DNA from: Planctomycetaceae bacterium UBA4655
GTDB taxonomy: Bacteria > Planctomycetota > Planctomycetia > Pirellulales > UBA1268
Assembly: GCA_002405515.1 (NCBI GenBank)
Contig: DHLZ01000148.1
Location: 1 to 8,864, forward strand
DNA length: 8,864 nt
Direction: 5' to 3'
A model generated the notes under the pieces. The model worked only from the letters and a program-made list of their open reading frames with translations. It made no database searches and had not been told where the DNA came from. Positions 1 through 7,187 of the stretch are shown piece after piece (position 1 is the first letter of the stretch; the number at the start of each line of letters is the position of its first letter). Made by a program: the position numbers and the translations under genes.

Positions 1-68
1 CTTGCGCCTCGTGCTTCCGTACGGGGTACCTGTTCGCCTGCAGGGAAACTTGCGCCTCGGGCTTCCGT
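1..68. repeat. pair of 20-base direct repeats, 48 bases apart
   Basis: Positions 1-20 read CTTGCGCCTCGTGCTTCCGT. Positions 49-68 read the same except for G instead of T at the twelfth base, so 19 of 20 bases match. The copies lie in non-coding DNA upstream of the first gene, and the first touches the window edge, so more copies may lie to the left. Short GC-rich intergenic repeats of this flavour (gcgcctcgggcttcc) occur in planctomycete genomes as I remember them; that is recollection, not a search. No transposase, attachment site or stable hairpin was seen with the copies. Confidence 0.6.
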
Positions 69-74
69 GGAAAG

Positions 75-102
75 TTGTCAGGCTGAGTTGCCCGCAAAAA
101 AT
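75..102 (+). promoter_or_regulatory. candidate sigma70-like promoter for the uppS-led operon
   Basis: TTGTCA at 75-80 matches the -35 consensus at 5 of 6 bases. After a 16-base spacer, AAAAAT at 97-102 matches the -10 consensus at 4 of 6 but lacks the important first T. The patch 94-114 is the most AT-rich part of the leader. Transcription would begin near 109-112, leaving a leader of about 125 bases before the uppS ATG at 237. The remainder of 103-236 shows no gene or clear structure. This is a weak call based only on position and composition. Confidence 0.27.
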
Positions 103-236
103 GTCAACTATTGGGTGCTCCCGGTAGTGCGTGGCACGGGCAGCCCCTCACTCGCTACGGTCCTGCGGCCCCCCCGTTTCACAGGTGTCCACGCAGCCAG
201 GTTGCTCACGGGGCGGGCCGGGGAAACAATCTCCGC

Positions 237-965
237 ATGAGTTCGCCCCGATCGACCACGGCAGACCTGCGGCACGTCGCCATCATCATGGACGGCAACG
301 GCCGGTGGGCGCAGGGCCGCGGGCTTCCGAGGATCGAGGGGCACCGCCGCGGCGTCGCCAGCGTCCGACGGATCACGGAGCATGCGGCGAGCCTCGGGAT
401 CGGGCAGCTCACGCTCTACTGCCTCTCGAGCGAAAACTGGCGGAGGCCGACCCACGAACTCGACTTCCTGATGCATCTGCTCGAGCAGTACATGATCGAG
501 GAGCGATCGCTGCTCATGCGGCAGCGGATTCGCGTGGCGGTGATCGGTCGCCGGGACGGCCTTCCGGAATCGACGCTCGCCGAGCTCGACCGCACCGTCG
601 CGATGACCGCGGCCAACGACGGCATGCGGCTCTGCCTGGCGGTCAACTACGGGGCGAGGGCGGAGATCGCGGAGGCCGCCCGACGGCTGGCTCGCGAGGC
701 CCGCGACGGCATGGTCGATCCGAATGCGATCGACGAGGAGGCGGTCGCGGCGAGGCTCGACACCGCCGGCATGCCCGACCCCGACCTGCTCGTGCGGACC
801 GCCGGCGAGATGCGGGTCTCCAACTTTCTGCTCTGGCAGATCAGCTACGCGGAGCTTTGGGTCACCGAGACGCTCTGGCCCGATTTCGAGGAGTCGGACC
901 TCGATGCGGCCATCGCGTCGTATGCGGCGAGGACCCGGCGGTTCGGAGGGCTCCCCACGTCGTGA
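237..965 (+). CDS. uppS: isoprenyl transferase (undecaprenyl diphosphate synthase family)
   Basis: A cis-prenyltransferase that condenses isopentenyl diphosphate onto farnesyl diphosphate to make undecaprenyl diphosphate, the lipid carrier for peptidoglycan and surface-polysaccharide precursors. The product is 242 residues, a normal family length. The N-terminal catalytic motif HVAIIMDGNGRW lies at residues 13-24 with catalytic Asp19, followed by GHRRG at 35-39. Further family motifs are LYCLSSENWRRP (60-71), NYGAR (138-142 region) and the C-terminal block DLLVRTAGEMRVSNFLLWQ (183-201), whose Arg187, Arg193 and Ser195 bind diphosphate, then YAELW with Glu206. The ATG at 237 is chosen because the homologous region begins about 12 residues later. 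An in-frame TTG at 111 would add 42 residues with no family features. Only a weak GGGG at 220-223 precedes the start. The stop overlaps the cdsA start by 4 bases, so the two are surely cotranscribed. Product chain length cannot be read from sequence alone. Confidence 0.96.
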   Translation: MSSPRSTTADLRHVAIIMDGNGRWAQGRGLPRIEGHRRGVASVRRITEHAASLGIGQLTLYCLSSENWRRPTHELDFLMHLLEQYMIEERSLLMRQRIRVAVIGRRDGLPESTLAELDRTVAMTAANDGMRLCLAVNYGARAEIAEAARRLAREARDGMVDPNAIDEEAVAARLDTAGMPDPDLLVRTAGEMRVSNFLLWQISYAELWVTETLWPDFEESDLDAAIASYAARTRRFGGLPTS

Positions 966-1894
966 CCGCCGCATCCGTGCAAGCCTTTCTCGGCAGGTCG
1001 GTCGTGACCGCCGTCGCAGTGGGCGGATTCGTCGCGCTCGCGTGGGCGGACGCGACGTCGCTCGCCGGCGCCCCGCCCGGCTGGTGGCTCCTGCCGGTGG
1101 CGATCGCGGTCACCGTCGGCGGCGTGGACGAGCTCACGAGGCTCTTCTCCGCGAGGGACTTGCCGCTTCCGGGCTGGATCCTGCGGCCGGGGGCGGTTGC
1201 CGTCGTGCTCGCCGCATCGCTCGGGGCGGCTGCGCCTGCGGCGATGCCGATGGCCGCGATGTCGCTGCCGGCTGCCGCATTCATCGCGGTGGTGATCGCG
1301 GTCTTCCTGCGGGAGATCATCGCGTACGACGGCGGCGATCGAGGAGTGGAGCGGCTCGCAGCGTCGGTGCTCGTGGTCGCGTATGTCGGCCTCGGCATGG
1401 CGTTCGTCGTCGCGTTGCGATACGTCTGCGTGGAGCACGTCGCCGTCGAAGAGAAGACGCAATGTCGCCACGGCATCGTGCCGCTCGCGAGCCTCGTCGC
1501 GGCGGTGAAGGGGGGTGACATCGCGGCATACGTCGTCGGGTCCCTCTTCGGCCGTCGCAAGATGGCCCCGCGGCTCAGCCCGGGCAAGACCTGGGAGGGA
1601 GCCGCGGCGAGCGTCGCGGCGAGCGCGGCGGCGGCGTGGGTCGTGATCGAATGGGCGGCTCCCGGGATCGCGGCGAGGCCTCTCGGAGGGGCGGTGGGAT
1701 ACGGTCTGGCGGTCGGCGTCGCCGGCCTCCTCGGCGACCTCGCGGAGTCGTTCCTGAAGCGGGAACTCGGGGCGAAGGATTCCGGCCGTGCGCTCGCCGC
1801 CCTCGGCGGAGTGCTCGACCTGGCCGATTCCCTGCTCCTGGCCGCTCCGGTCGCGTGGATTCTGTGGGTGGTGAGGCTTCCGATCGCCGCATAA
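962..1894 (+). CDS. cdsA: phosphatidate cytidylyltransferase
   Basis: An integral membrane enzyme that makes CDP-diacylglycerol from CTP and phosphatidic acid, the branch point for bacterial phospholipids. The 310-residue product is very hydrophobic, with roughly seven or eight membrane segments (for example about 14-30, 41-56, 76-92, 102-117, 133-152, 215-233, 244-260, 289-304). Family motifs include GDIAAY (185-190), FGRRKMAPRLSPGKTWEG (196-213), GDLAES (258-263), and the C-terminal signature SFLKRELGAKDSG (263-275) followed by LGGVLDLADS (281-290). Lys266, Arg267, Lys272, Asp273, Asp286 and Asp289 of the signature are present, but the usual PGHGG reads AALGG and the usual LDR reads LDL. 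GTG at 962 is chosen because it overlaps the uppS stop as GTGA and places an Arg-containing first membrane segment at the N-terminus. The open frame reaches back to 131 in the uppS region, but that part is shadow. uppS-cdsA adjacency is widespread in bacteria. Confidence 0.93.
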   Translation: MTAASVQAFLGRSVVTAVAVGGFVALAWADATSLAGAPPGWWLLPVAIAVTVGGVDELTRLFSARDLPLPGWILRPGAVAVVLAASLGAAAPAAMPMAAMSLPAAAFIAVVIAVFLREIIAYDGGDRGVERLAASVLVVAYVGLGMAFVVALRYVCVEHVAVEEKTQCRHGIVPLASLVAAVKGGDIAAYVVGSLFGRRKMAPRLSPGKTWEGAAASVAASAAAAWVVIEWAAPGIAARPLGGAVGYGLAVGVAGLLGDLAESFLKRELGAKDSGRALAALGGVLDLADSLLLAAPVAWILWVVRLPIAA

Positions 1895-1925
1895 ATTCGG
1901 CTTCGGGCAAGCCCCGCGGTCCGGG

Positions 1926-1934
1926 TGGTATGCT
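1926..1934 (+). promoter_or_regulatory. candidate extended -10 promoter close to the phoH start
   Basis: TGGTATGCT at 1926-1934 fits the extended -10 form TGnTATnnT. No good -35 was found at the normal distance, which an extended -10 can tolerate. Transcription would start about 7 bases downstream, at roughly 1941-1943, essentially on the ATG at 1943, implying a leaderless or nearly leaderless message. No Shine-Dalgarno sequence sits at a usable distance from that ATG, which agrees with this idea. The TGGTA at 1926-1930 can also pair with TACCA at 1939-1943, so a small hairpin covering the start codon in read-through transcripts is an alternative reading. Confidence 0.38.
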
Positions 1935-1942
1935 TTCCTACC

Positions 1943-2908
1943 ATGTCCCGCACGACCATTTCGGTGGTCGACTCGAAGAGGCTGCTCAGCATCTTCGGGC
2001 CGAGAGACCAGCATCTGCGACGCATTCGCGCGGCGCTGGGGGTCGGCGTGTCGGCCCGCAACGACTGCATCCACATCGAGGGCGACGAGCAGGCCGTCGT
2101 CCGGGCGACCGAGATCTTCGAGCAGCTCGAGCAGATCGCCAGGGAGCACGGCTCGGTGGACCAGACCGACGTCGCGTCGCTCCTGTCGGCGGCGACCGGC
2201 GGAGAGCCGCCCGTCGTCCACGAGCCGATCGAGGTCCACCGGCCGGGGAAGCAGGTCGTGCCGCGGTCGAAGGGCCAGGCCGAGTTCGTGGAGGCGATCC
2301 GGCGACACGATGTCGTGGTCTGCGCGGGGCCGGCCGGCAGCGGAAAGACGTTCCTCGCCGTGGCGATGGCCGTGTCGATGCTGCGGGCCGAGCGGGTCCG
2401 CAAGATCGTGCTCGTCAGGCCGGCGGTGGAGGCGGGGGAGAGCCTCGGCTACCTGCCGGGCGACCTCCAGGCCAAGATCAATCCCTACCTGCGGCCGCTG
2501 CTCGACGCTCTGCGTGAGATGATGGACTACGAGCTGGTGAAGCGGCTCACCGAGCAGGACGTGATCGAGATGATTCCGCTGGCCTACATGAGAGGCCGCA
2601 CGCTCAACCACGCGTTCATCATCCTCGACGAGGCCCAGAACACGACCGTGTCGCAGATGAAGATGTTTCTCACGCGGCTTGGCACGGGCTCGAAGATGGT
2701 GATCTCGGGCGACACGACGCAGATCGACCTGCCACCGAACCGGCGCAGCGGCCTGATCGACGCGATGAACAGGCTCGAGGGGGTGAGCGGCTGCCGTCGC
2801 GTGCACCTCGGTGGAGGAGACATCGTCCGTCATCCGCTCGTGCAGCGGATCGTGGAGGCGTACGACGATGCGCAGGAGGACGAGCCCCGTCGGAGCCGCA
2901 AGGGCTGA
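1943..2908 (+). CDS. phoH: PhoH family ATPase (YbeZ-like)
   Basis: A cytoplasmic P-loop NTPase of the PhoH/YbeZ family. Relatives work with YbeY in ribosomal RNA processing, and many have RNA-helicase-like cores. The product is 321 residues, a usual length. An N-terminal KH-like/PhoH N-domain spans about 1-75 (GPRDQHLRRIRAALGV, then IHIEGDEQAV). The ATPase domain spans about 105-310: Walker A GPAGSGKT at 129-136, VRPAVEAGE at 158-166, Walker B FIILDEAQ at 225-232, the MVISGDTTQ sensor motif near 252-260, and the closing DIVRHPLV motif near 293-300. ATG at 1943 is preferred over the in-frame GTG at 1925, which would put non-conserved MVCFPT in front and lie inside the candidate promoter. The gene lies 48 bases after cdsA and 21 before pgpH. 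Its place two genes upstream of ybeY matches the conserved partnership seen in many bacteria. Confidence 0.95.
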   Translation: MSRTTISVVDSKRLLSIFGPRDQHLRRIRAALGVGVSARNDCIHIEGDEQAVVRATEIFEQLEQIAREHGSVDQTDVASLLSAATGGEPPVVHEPIEVHRPGKQVVPRSKGQAEFVEAIRRHDVVVCAGPAGSGKTFLAVAMAVSMLRAERVRKIVLVRPAVEAGESLGYLPGDLQAKINPYLRPLLDALREMMDYELVKRLTEQDVIEMIPLAYMRGRTLNHAFIILDEAQNTTVSQMKMFLTRLGTGSKMVISGDTTQIDLPPNRRSGLIDAMNRLEGVSGCRRVHLGGGDIVRHPLVQRIVEAYDDAQEDEPRRSRKG

Positions 2909-2929
2909 GCCGCTCCGGGGGCCAAACAC

Positions 2930-5407
2930 ATGCCGATCGCACCTTCATCCTTCCGACGCAGGGCCCGCCGCGGCGGCTCCGTCGACGCGCCCGTCGGGTT
3001 CGTCGGCGGCCTCATCGAGCGACTCCAGGAATCGGAGGTGCTGCTGAGGCTGTCGCTGTGCGGTGCCGCGGCCGTACTGCTCCTGATCCTGCTGAAGGGC
3101 TGGGAGCCGCCGTTCGCGTTTCGCGAGGGCTCGATCGCCCCGCGGGGTGTCGTGTCGCGGGTGCCTTTTGAACGACCTGATCCCGATCGCACGCGGGCGG
3201 CGCAGGAACGGGCCGCGAGCCAGGTTCGCGTCGTCTACGCGCAGGACAAAGCCCCGATCGTGCGGCTGCGGGATGGTCTCAGGAACCGCGTCGCCGAGGT
3301 GGCTGCCGCCACGACGCTCACGAAGGCCTCGCAGCCCGTCTGGGCGGAGTTCGCCCCCGAGACCGCCGACCTCCTCCCGTTCCTCGCCGATCAGCCCGAA
3401 CCCCAGACGAACTCCGCGGGCGGCGACAAGGCTGCGTCGGAACCGCCGGCCGCCGACGCGAAGGAATCCGGGGCGGAGGCCCGTCAAGGCGGCGACAAGG
3501 AACCGAAGAAAGAGTCGTCCGCCGCCAAGACCGACGCCGACGGCCGCCCAACGGCGGCCCCGAAGCCATCCCCCGATCCCGCGATCGCGAAGCGTCTCGC
3601 CGACGCGGAGGCGGCCTTCGCGGTGTTCCGCGCCAAGATCGACACGAAGGAAAAGCTCATCGACTTCGACAAGGCCGTCGATCGCGGCTTCGCCGTGACC
3701 GAGCGGGCAGGCGTGCTCGAGAAGATCCAGCATGGAATCGACGAAGGCAGCCAGACGGAAATCGACGTCCACCCCGTCGGCAACGTCACGGAGATCACCC
3801 GCGAGCAGGTGGCGAACGTGCTCATGGGAGAGGCGAAGGTGCGGCTGCGGGCGAGGCTCGCCGAGGAGCTCGGGGAAGGGCCGTTCCTGCAGCGGATCAT
3901 CGGCTGGATCGAGCCGAAGCTGACCGGTTCGCTCGAAATCGACCGGGATTCGACGGCCCGCGCGAAGAAGGAGGCGATCGAGAAGACGCCGACGCAATAC
4001 GTGCGGTACGCGGCCGGGGACGTGCTCGTGCCACCGGGCAGTCCCGTGTCGGAAGAGGAGCTGAAGCTGCTCAAGCGTGAGCATGCGGAGTTCATCCAGC
4101 AGTCGGAGACGTGGCAGAAGCTCGTGCGGGCCGCATCGATCTTCGGGCTGTTCGTCGCGATGTTCACGCTCTCGGGGTTCTACATCCATCTCCACCACCG
4201 CGAGGTGCTCGAGGATCTCGGCCACGTCGCGACGCTCCTGGGACTCTCGGTCGGGACCATCGTGATCTGCCTGCTGTCGGCCGACGATTCCTGGCAGGCG
4301 GAGATCGTGCCCTTGCTCGTATTCGCGATGACCGTGGCCATCGCCTACGACGAGGATCTCGCGCTGCTCCTGGCCGCGGAGGTGGCGCTCGTGCTCGTCG
4401 TCGGGCTCGGGCGGACGCTCGCCGACTACGTGACGCTCACGGCCGCGAGCGCCGCGACGATCTTCTGGATGGGAAGGATCCGCAGCCGCAGCAAGCTCAT
4501 CTACGTCGGCCTCTGGGCGGCCGTCGTCGCGTTTCTCACCTACGTCGGCACGAGCCTGCTGCGGGAGCGTCCGGTCGATTCGCAGCTGATCTACGAGGCG
4601 GCGAGGGTCGGCGTCTGGACGCTCCTGGCGGGATTCCTGATGACGGGCCTCCTGCCCTTCATCGAGCGGGCTTTCGGCGTGCTGACCGACCTGAGCCTGC
4701 TCGAGATCGGCGACGTGGCCCATCCGCTCCTCCAGGAGCTCGTGAGGAGAGCCCCCGGAACCTACAACCACTCGATCAACGTCGCGAGCATCGGCGAGGC
4801 GGCGGCGGAAGCGATCGGCGCCCGGGGGCTGCTCGTCCGGGTCGGAGCCTACTTCCACGACATCGGCAAGATGCTGAAGCCGGCCTACTTCGTTGAGAAC
4901 CAGGGGCAGCAGGGGAACCGCCACGAGTCGCTCGTGCCGGCCATGAGCACGCTCATCATCATCGCGCACGTGAAGGAGGGGGCCGAGCTCGCGCGGCAAC
5001 ATCGGCTGCCCCAGCCGATCGTCGATCTGATCCTGGAGCATCATGGGACGACGCTCGTCGAGTACTTCTACCGACGCGCCGCGGCACAATCGCAGGCCGA
5101 CCCGAACGGCTCCGACGTGGACGAGCAGAGCTACCGCTACCCCGGGCCGAAGCCCAGCTCCCGGGAGAGCGCGGTGATGATGCTCTCCGACGCCGTCGAG
5201 AGCGCGAGCCGCACGCTCACCGAGCCGACGCCGGCCCGCATCGCGAGCCTCGTTCACGAGCTGGCGATGAAGCGGCTCCTCGACGGGCAGTTCGACGAGT
5301 GCGGGCTCACCCTCGAGGAACTCGAGCTCATCGAGCAGAGCCTCGTGAAGAGCCTCACCGCCGTCTACCACGGTCGGGTGAAGTACCCGGATCAGAGAAC
5401 GGCATGA
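2930..5407 (+). CDS. pgpH: 7TM-HD membrane phosphodiesterase, PgpH/YqfF type
   Basis: A membrane HD-domain phosphohydrolase; characterised family members (Listeria PgpH, Bacillus YqfF) hydrolyse cyclic di-AMP to pApA. The protein is 825 residues. A first membrane segment lies at about 38-57, followed by an extracytoplasmic 7TMR-HDED sensor domain (about 60-395, ending near YVRYAAGDVLVPPGSPVSEEE at 358-378). Then come about seven membrane helices (398-578) and a cytoplasmic HD domain (about 597-770). Likely metal ligands are His614 (YNHSI), His643-Asp644 (HDIGK), His680, His704 or His705 (EHHGT) and Asp754 (LSDAVE). ENQ at 656-658 and YPGPKPSSRESA (737-748) are also typical. An Ala/Lys/Pro/Glu-rich stretch at about 154-217 interrupts the sensor domain. 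The start has CCGGGGG at 2915-2921 at a suitable distance. The stop overlaps the ybeY start as ATGA. Family placement is firm; the exact substrate in this organism is inferred. Confidence 0.93.
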   Translation: MPIAPSSFRRRARRGGSVDAPVGFVGGLIERLQESEVLLRLSLCGAAAVLLLILLKGWEPPFAFREGSIAPRGVVSRVPFERPDPDRTRAAQERAASQVRVVYAQDKAPIVRLRDGLRNRVAEVAAATTLTKASQPVWAEFAPETADLLPFLADQPEPQTNSAGGDKAASEPPAADAKESGAEARQGGDKEPKKESSAAKTDADGRPTAAPKPSPDPAIAKRLADAEAAFAVFRAKIDTKEKLIDFDKAVDRGFAVTERAGVLEKIQHGIDEGSQTEIDVHPVGNVTEITREQVANVLMGEAKVRLRARLAEELGEGPFLQRIIGWIEPKLTGSLEIDRDSTARAKKEAIEKTPTQYVRYAAGDVLVPPGSPVSEEELKLLKREHAEFIQQSETWQKLVRAASIFGLFVAMFTLSGFYIHLHHREVLEDLGHVATLLGLSVGTIVICLLSADDSWQAEIVPLLVFAMTVAIAYDEDLALLLAAEVALVLVVGLGRTLADYVTLTAASAATIFWMGRIRSRSKLIYVGLWAAVVAFLTYVGTSLLRERPVDSQLIYEAARVGVWTLLAGFLMTGLLPFIERAFGVLTDLSLLEIGDVAHPLLQELVRRAPGTYNHSINVASIGEAAAEAIGARGLLVRVGAYFHDIGKMLKPAYFVENQGQQGNRHESLVPAMSTLIIIAHVKEGAELARQHRLPQPIVDLILEHHGTTLVEYFYRRAAAQSQADPNGSDVDEQSYRYPGPKPSSRESAVMMLSDAVESASRTLTEPTPARIASLVHELAMKRLLDGQFDECGLTLEELELIEQSLVKSLTAVYHGRVKYPDQRTA
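3386..3580 (+). other. low-complexity Ala/Lys/Pro/Glu insert in the PgpH sensor domain
   Basis: This stretch codes for residues of about 153-217 of the PgpH-type protein. It is dominated by Ala, Lys, Glu, Pro, Ser and Gly, with runs such as EPPAADAKES and GDKEPKKESS and no hydrophobic core, so it is very probably disordered. It sits in the extracytoplasmic 7TMR-HDED region between the first membrane segment and the main bundle. The reading frame stays open and resumes family-like sequence at AIAKRLADAEAAFAVF, so it is an in-frame insert and not a frameshift. Confidence 0.7.
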
Positions 5408-5898
5408 CCGCCGCCCACGGAAGGCATCGGCCTGCCATCACCGTCGATGTCAGTGACCGGCAGACCGCGATGCGGGTGTCCGCGAGGAAACTGCAGCGTG
5501 TCGTGCGGGAGGTGCTCTCCTTCGAGGGGATCGACGCCGCCGAAATCTGCATCCGACTCGTGGGCGATCGGTCGATGGCGATGCTCAACCGGCGGTGGCT
5601 GTCCCACGAGGGGCCGACGGACGTGATCACGTTTCCGTTGTCGGACGAGAACGATGCGGTGCTCGTCGGCGACATCGTGGTCAGCACCGAGACGGCGAGG
5701 CGTGTCGCGGGCGAGCTGGGATGGCCGGCCCGTCACGAACTGGCCTATTACGTGGTGCATGGACTGCTCCACCTGGCCGGATACGATGATCGGGCGGCTG
5801 CGGACCGGCGGGCGATGCGGGCCCGCGAGAGGCTCGCGATGCGGGCGGCCGGGCTTCCCGTGGCACCCCGATCGACCAACCCACGAACAGCACGATGA
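5404..5898 (+). CDS. ybeY: rRNA maturation RNase YbeY
   Basis: A small zinc-dependent endoribonuclease family involved in 16S rRNA 3'-end maturation and 70S ribosome quality control. The product is 164 residues. Conserved LNRRW near 61-65 and PTDVITFPLS (71-80) are followed by VGDIVVS (88-94) and the metal-site helix HGLLHLAGYDD (119-129). The family pattern is HxxxHxxxxxH: His119 and His123 are present, but the third position holds Asp129 instead of His. The downstream DRRAMRARE resembles the usual ExxxMxxxE tail. ATG at 5404 is chosen because it gives an ATGA overlap with the pgpH stop and a normal length; the frame stays open back to 5299 only as a shadow inside pgpH. The stop overlaps the next gene's ATG in the same way, which suggests translational coupling. 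Position between phoH/pgpH and a CorC-type gene matches known ybeY neighbourhoods. Confidence 0.94.
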   Translation: MTAAHGRHRPAITVDVSDRQTAMRVSARKLQRVVREVLSFEGIDAAEICIRLVGDRSMAMLNRRWLSHEGPTDVITFPLSDENDAVLVGDIVVSTETARRVAGELGWPARHELAYYVVHGLLHLAGYDDRAAADRRAMRARERLAMRAAGLPVAPRSTNPRTAR

Positions 5899-7184
5899 AC
5901 ACGGCCGCCAGCGGTGGAGTCGAATTCGCCGCCCTCATGCTCGCCGTGGCGATGGTCGCGGCCGTGATCGCGAGGGCGGCTCGCGGCTCGCGGCGGCACG
6001 TGCTGCAGGAGCTCTGTCGGCAGCTCGGGCGGCCGGAACGATTCGACCAGATCAACGATTCGAGCGAGACGATCGCGTTCTTCGCCGCGACGGTCGTCGT
6101 CGTGACGACCGTCGCGGCCACGGTCTCCGTGTCGGGCTGGGCCTCGGCGTGGCAGACCGAAACTGCATGGCCGGCGGCGGCGATCGGCGTGACCGCCGCC
6201 TGGACGGGCATCGCGTGGCTGGCGCTCGTGGTTGTGCCGGTGGTCGTCACGCGGGCGGCGGGCCCGTGGATCATGATCGCCTCGTGGCCGGTCTTCCGGC
6301 CGCTCGTGGGCCTGCTCGGCCCGCTCGTGTCGGCGCTCGCGAGGGCGTCGAAGCTTCTCGGAACGCGGCTCGACGCCGCCTCGGAGTCCGTGGAGGCCCC
6401 GATCGGCAGTGAGCTGAAGATGGTGGTCGACGAGGCGCACCGCGAGGGCAGGCTCGAGGCGGGGGCCCGCGCGATGCTCGAGGGCGTGATCGATCTGGAC
6501 GAGGTCCGCGTCGGCGGGATCATGACGACGAGGACGGGCATGGTCACGATCCCGCTGTCGATGCCCTGGGACGAGATCGTCCGCGTCGTCTCCGAGAGCG
6601 GCCACACGCGGATTCCGGTCTGGGACAAGTCGCCCGACGACGTCGTCGGAATCCTCCATTCGCGGGAACTTCTCGTCGAGCTGTGCAAGCCGGCGGCGGA
6701 GCGACGGACCGAGCTGCGGCCGCTTCTGAGGCCCCCCTACTTCGTGCCGGAGTCGAAGAGCGTGTTGAAGCTCCTCCGGGAGTTCCAGCGGACGTGCACG
6801 CATCTCGCCGTCGTCACGGACGAATATGGCGGCGTGGCGGGCCTCGTGACGATCGAGGACGCCCTCGAGGAGATCGTGGGCGAGATCGCCGACGAGCACG
6901 ACGACGCCGTGAGCGACGGGATACGGACGCTCTCGCCCGAGTCGTGCGAGGTGCGGGCGCAGGTGCGGATCTCGGAACTCAACGAACGCATGGGGCTGCG
7001 GCTTCCCGAGGAGACCGACTTCGAAACCGTGGGCGGATTCGTGTTCCACCATGCGGGCCGCATTCCGCAGGCGGGCGAGAGGATCGAGATCGACGGCGTC
7101 GTGATGGAGGTGCTCTCGGCGAGTCGAAGCCGGATCGACTGGGTGAGGGTGGAGCGGCGTCGAGGCGACGGCGATCCGGGGTGA
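5895..7184 (+). CDS. CNNM/CorC-type membrane protein with CBS pair and CorC_HlyC domain
   Basis: A 429-residue relative of the HlyC/CorC (CNNM) family, linked to Mg2+/Co2+ efflux or to metal and ribosome homeostasis. The N-terminal half has membrane segments at about 10-28, 58-80, 92-118 and 124-148, in the place of the DUF21 (CNNM) transmembrane domain, but the usual S-G-S-E-T-A motif of the first helix is not visible. A cytoplasmic CBS pair follows: first repeat about 200-262 (GGIMTTRTGMV, then HTRIPVWD at 237-244 and VVGILHSREL at 250-259), second about 275-335 (FQRTCTHLAVVTDEYGGVAG at 297-316, LVTIEDALEEIVGEI at 317-331). A C-terminal CorC_HlyC domain (about 348-422) contains LNERMGLRLP, TVGGFVF and GRIPQAGERIEIDG. 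ATG at 5895 forms an ATGA overlap with ybeY. The counterpart beside E. coli ybeY is ybeX/corC, which lacks membrane segments. Transport of a particular ion cannot be concluded from the sequence. Confidence 0.88.
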   Translation: MNTAASGGVEFAALMLAVAMVAAVIARAARGSRRHVLQELCRQLGRPERFDQINDSSETIAFFAATVVVVTTVAATVSVSGWASAWQTETAWPAAAIGVTAAWTGIAWLALVVVPVVVTRAAGPWIMIASWPVFRPLVGLLGPLVSALARASKLLGTRLDAASESVEAPIGSELKMVVDEAHREGRLEAGARAMLEGVIDLDEVRVGGIMTTRTGMVTIPLSMPWDEIVRVVSESGHTRIPVWDKSPDDVVGILHSRELLVELCKPAAERRTELRPLLRPPYFVPESKSVLKLLREFQRTCTHLAVVTDEYGGVAGLVTIEDALEEIVGEIADEHDDAVSDGIRTLSPESCEVRAQVRISELNERMGLRLPEETDFETVGGFVFHHAGRIPQAGERIEIDGVVMEVLSASRSRIDWVRVERRRGDGDPG

Positions 7185-7187
7185 CCC

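Noticed and set aside
111..236. TTG start at 111 giving a 42-residue N-terminal extension of UppS
   Set aside because: The extension has no family similarity, and UppS proteins normally begin shortly before the HVAIIMDGNGRW motif, matching the ATG at 237.
131..961. Upstream extension of the CdsA reading frame through the uppS region
   Set aside because: The translation there is low-complexity Arg-rich shadow sequence of uppS; the membrane protein begins at GTG 962.
1895..1942. Rho-independent terminator between cdsA and phoH
   Set aside because: GGGC-AA-GCCC near 1906-1914 has a two-base loop and no following T-run, so it is not a credible terminator.
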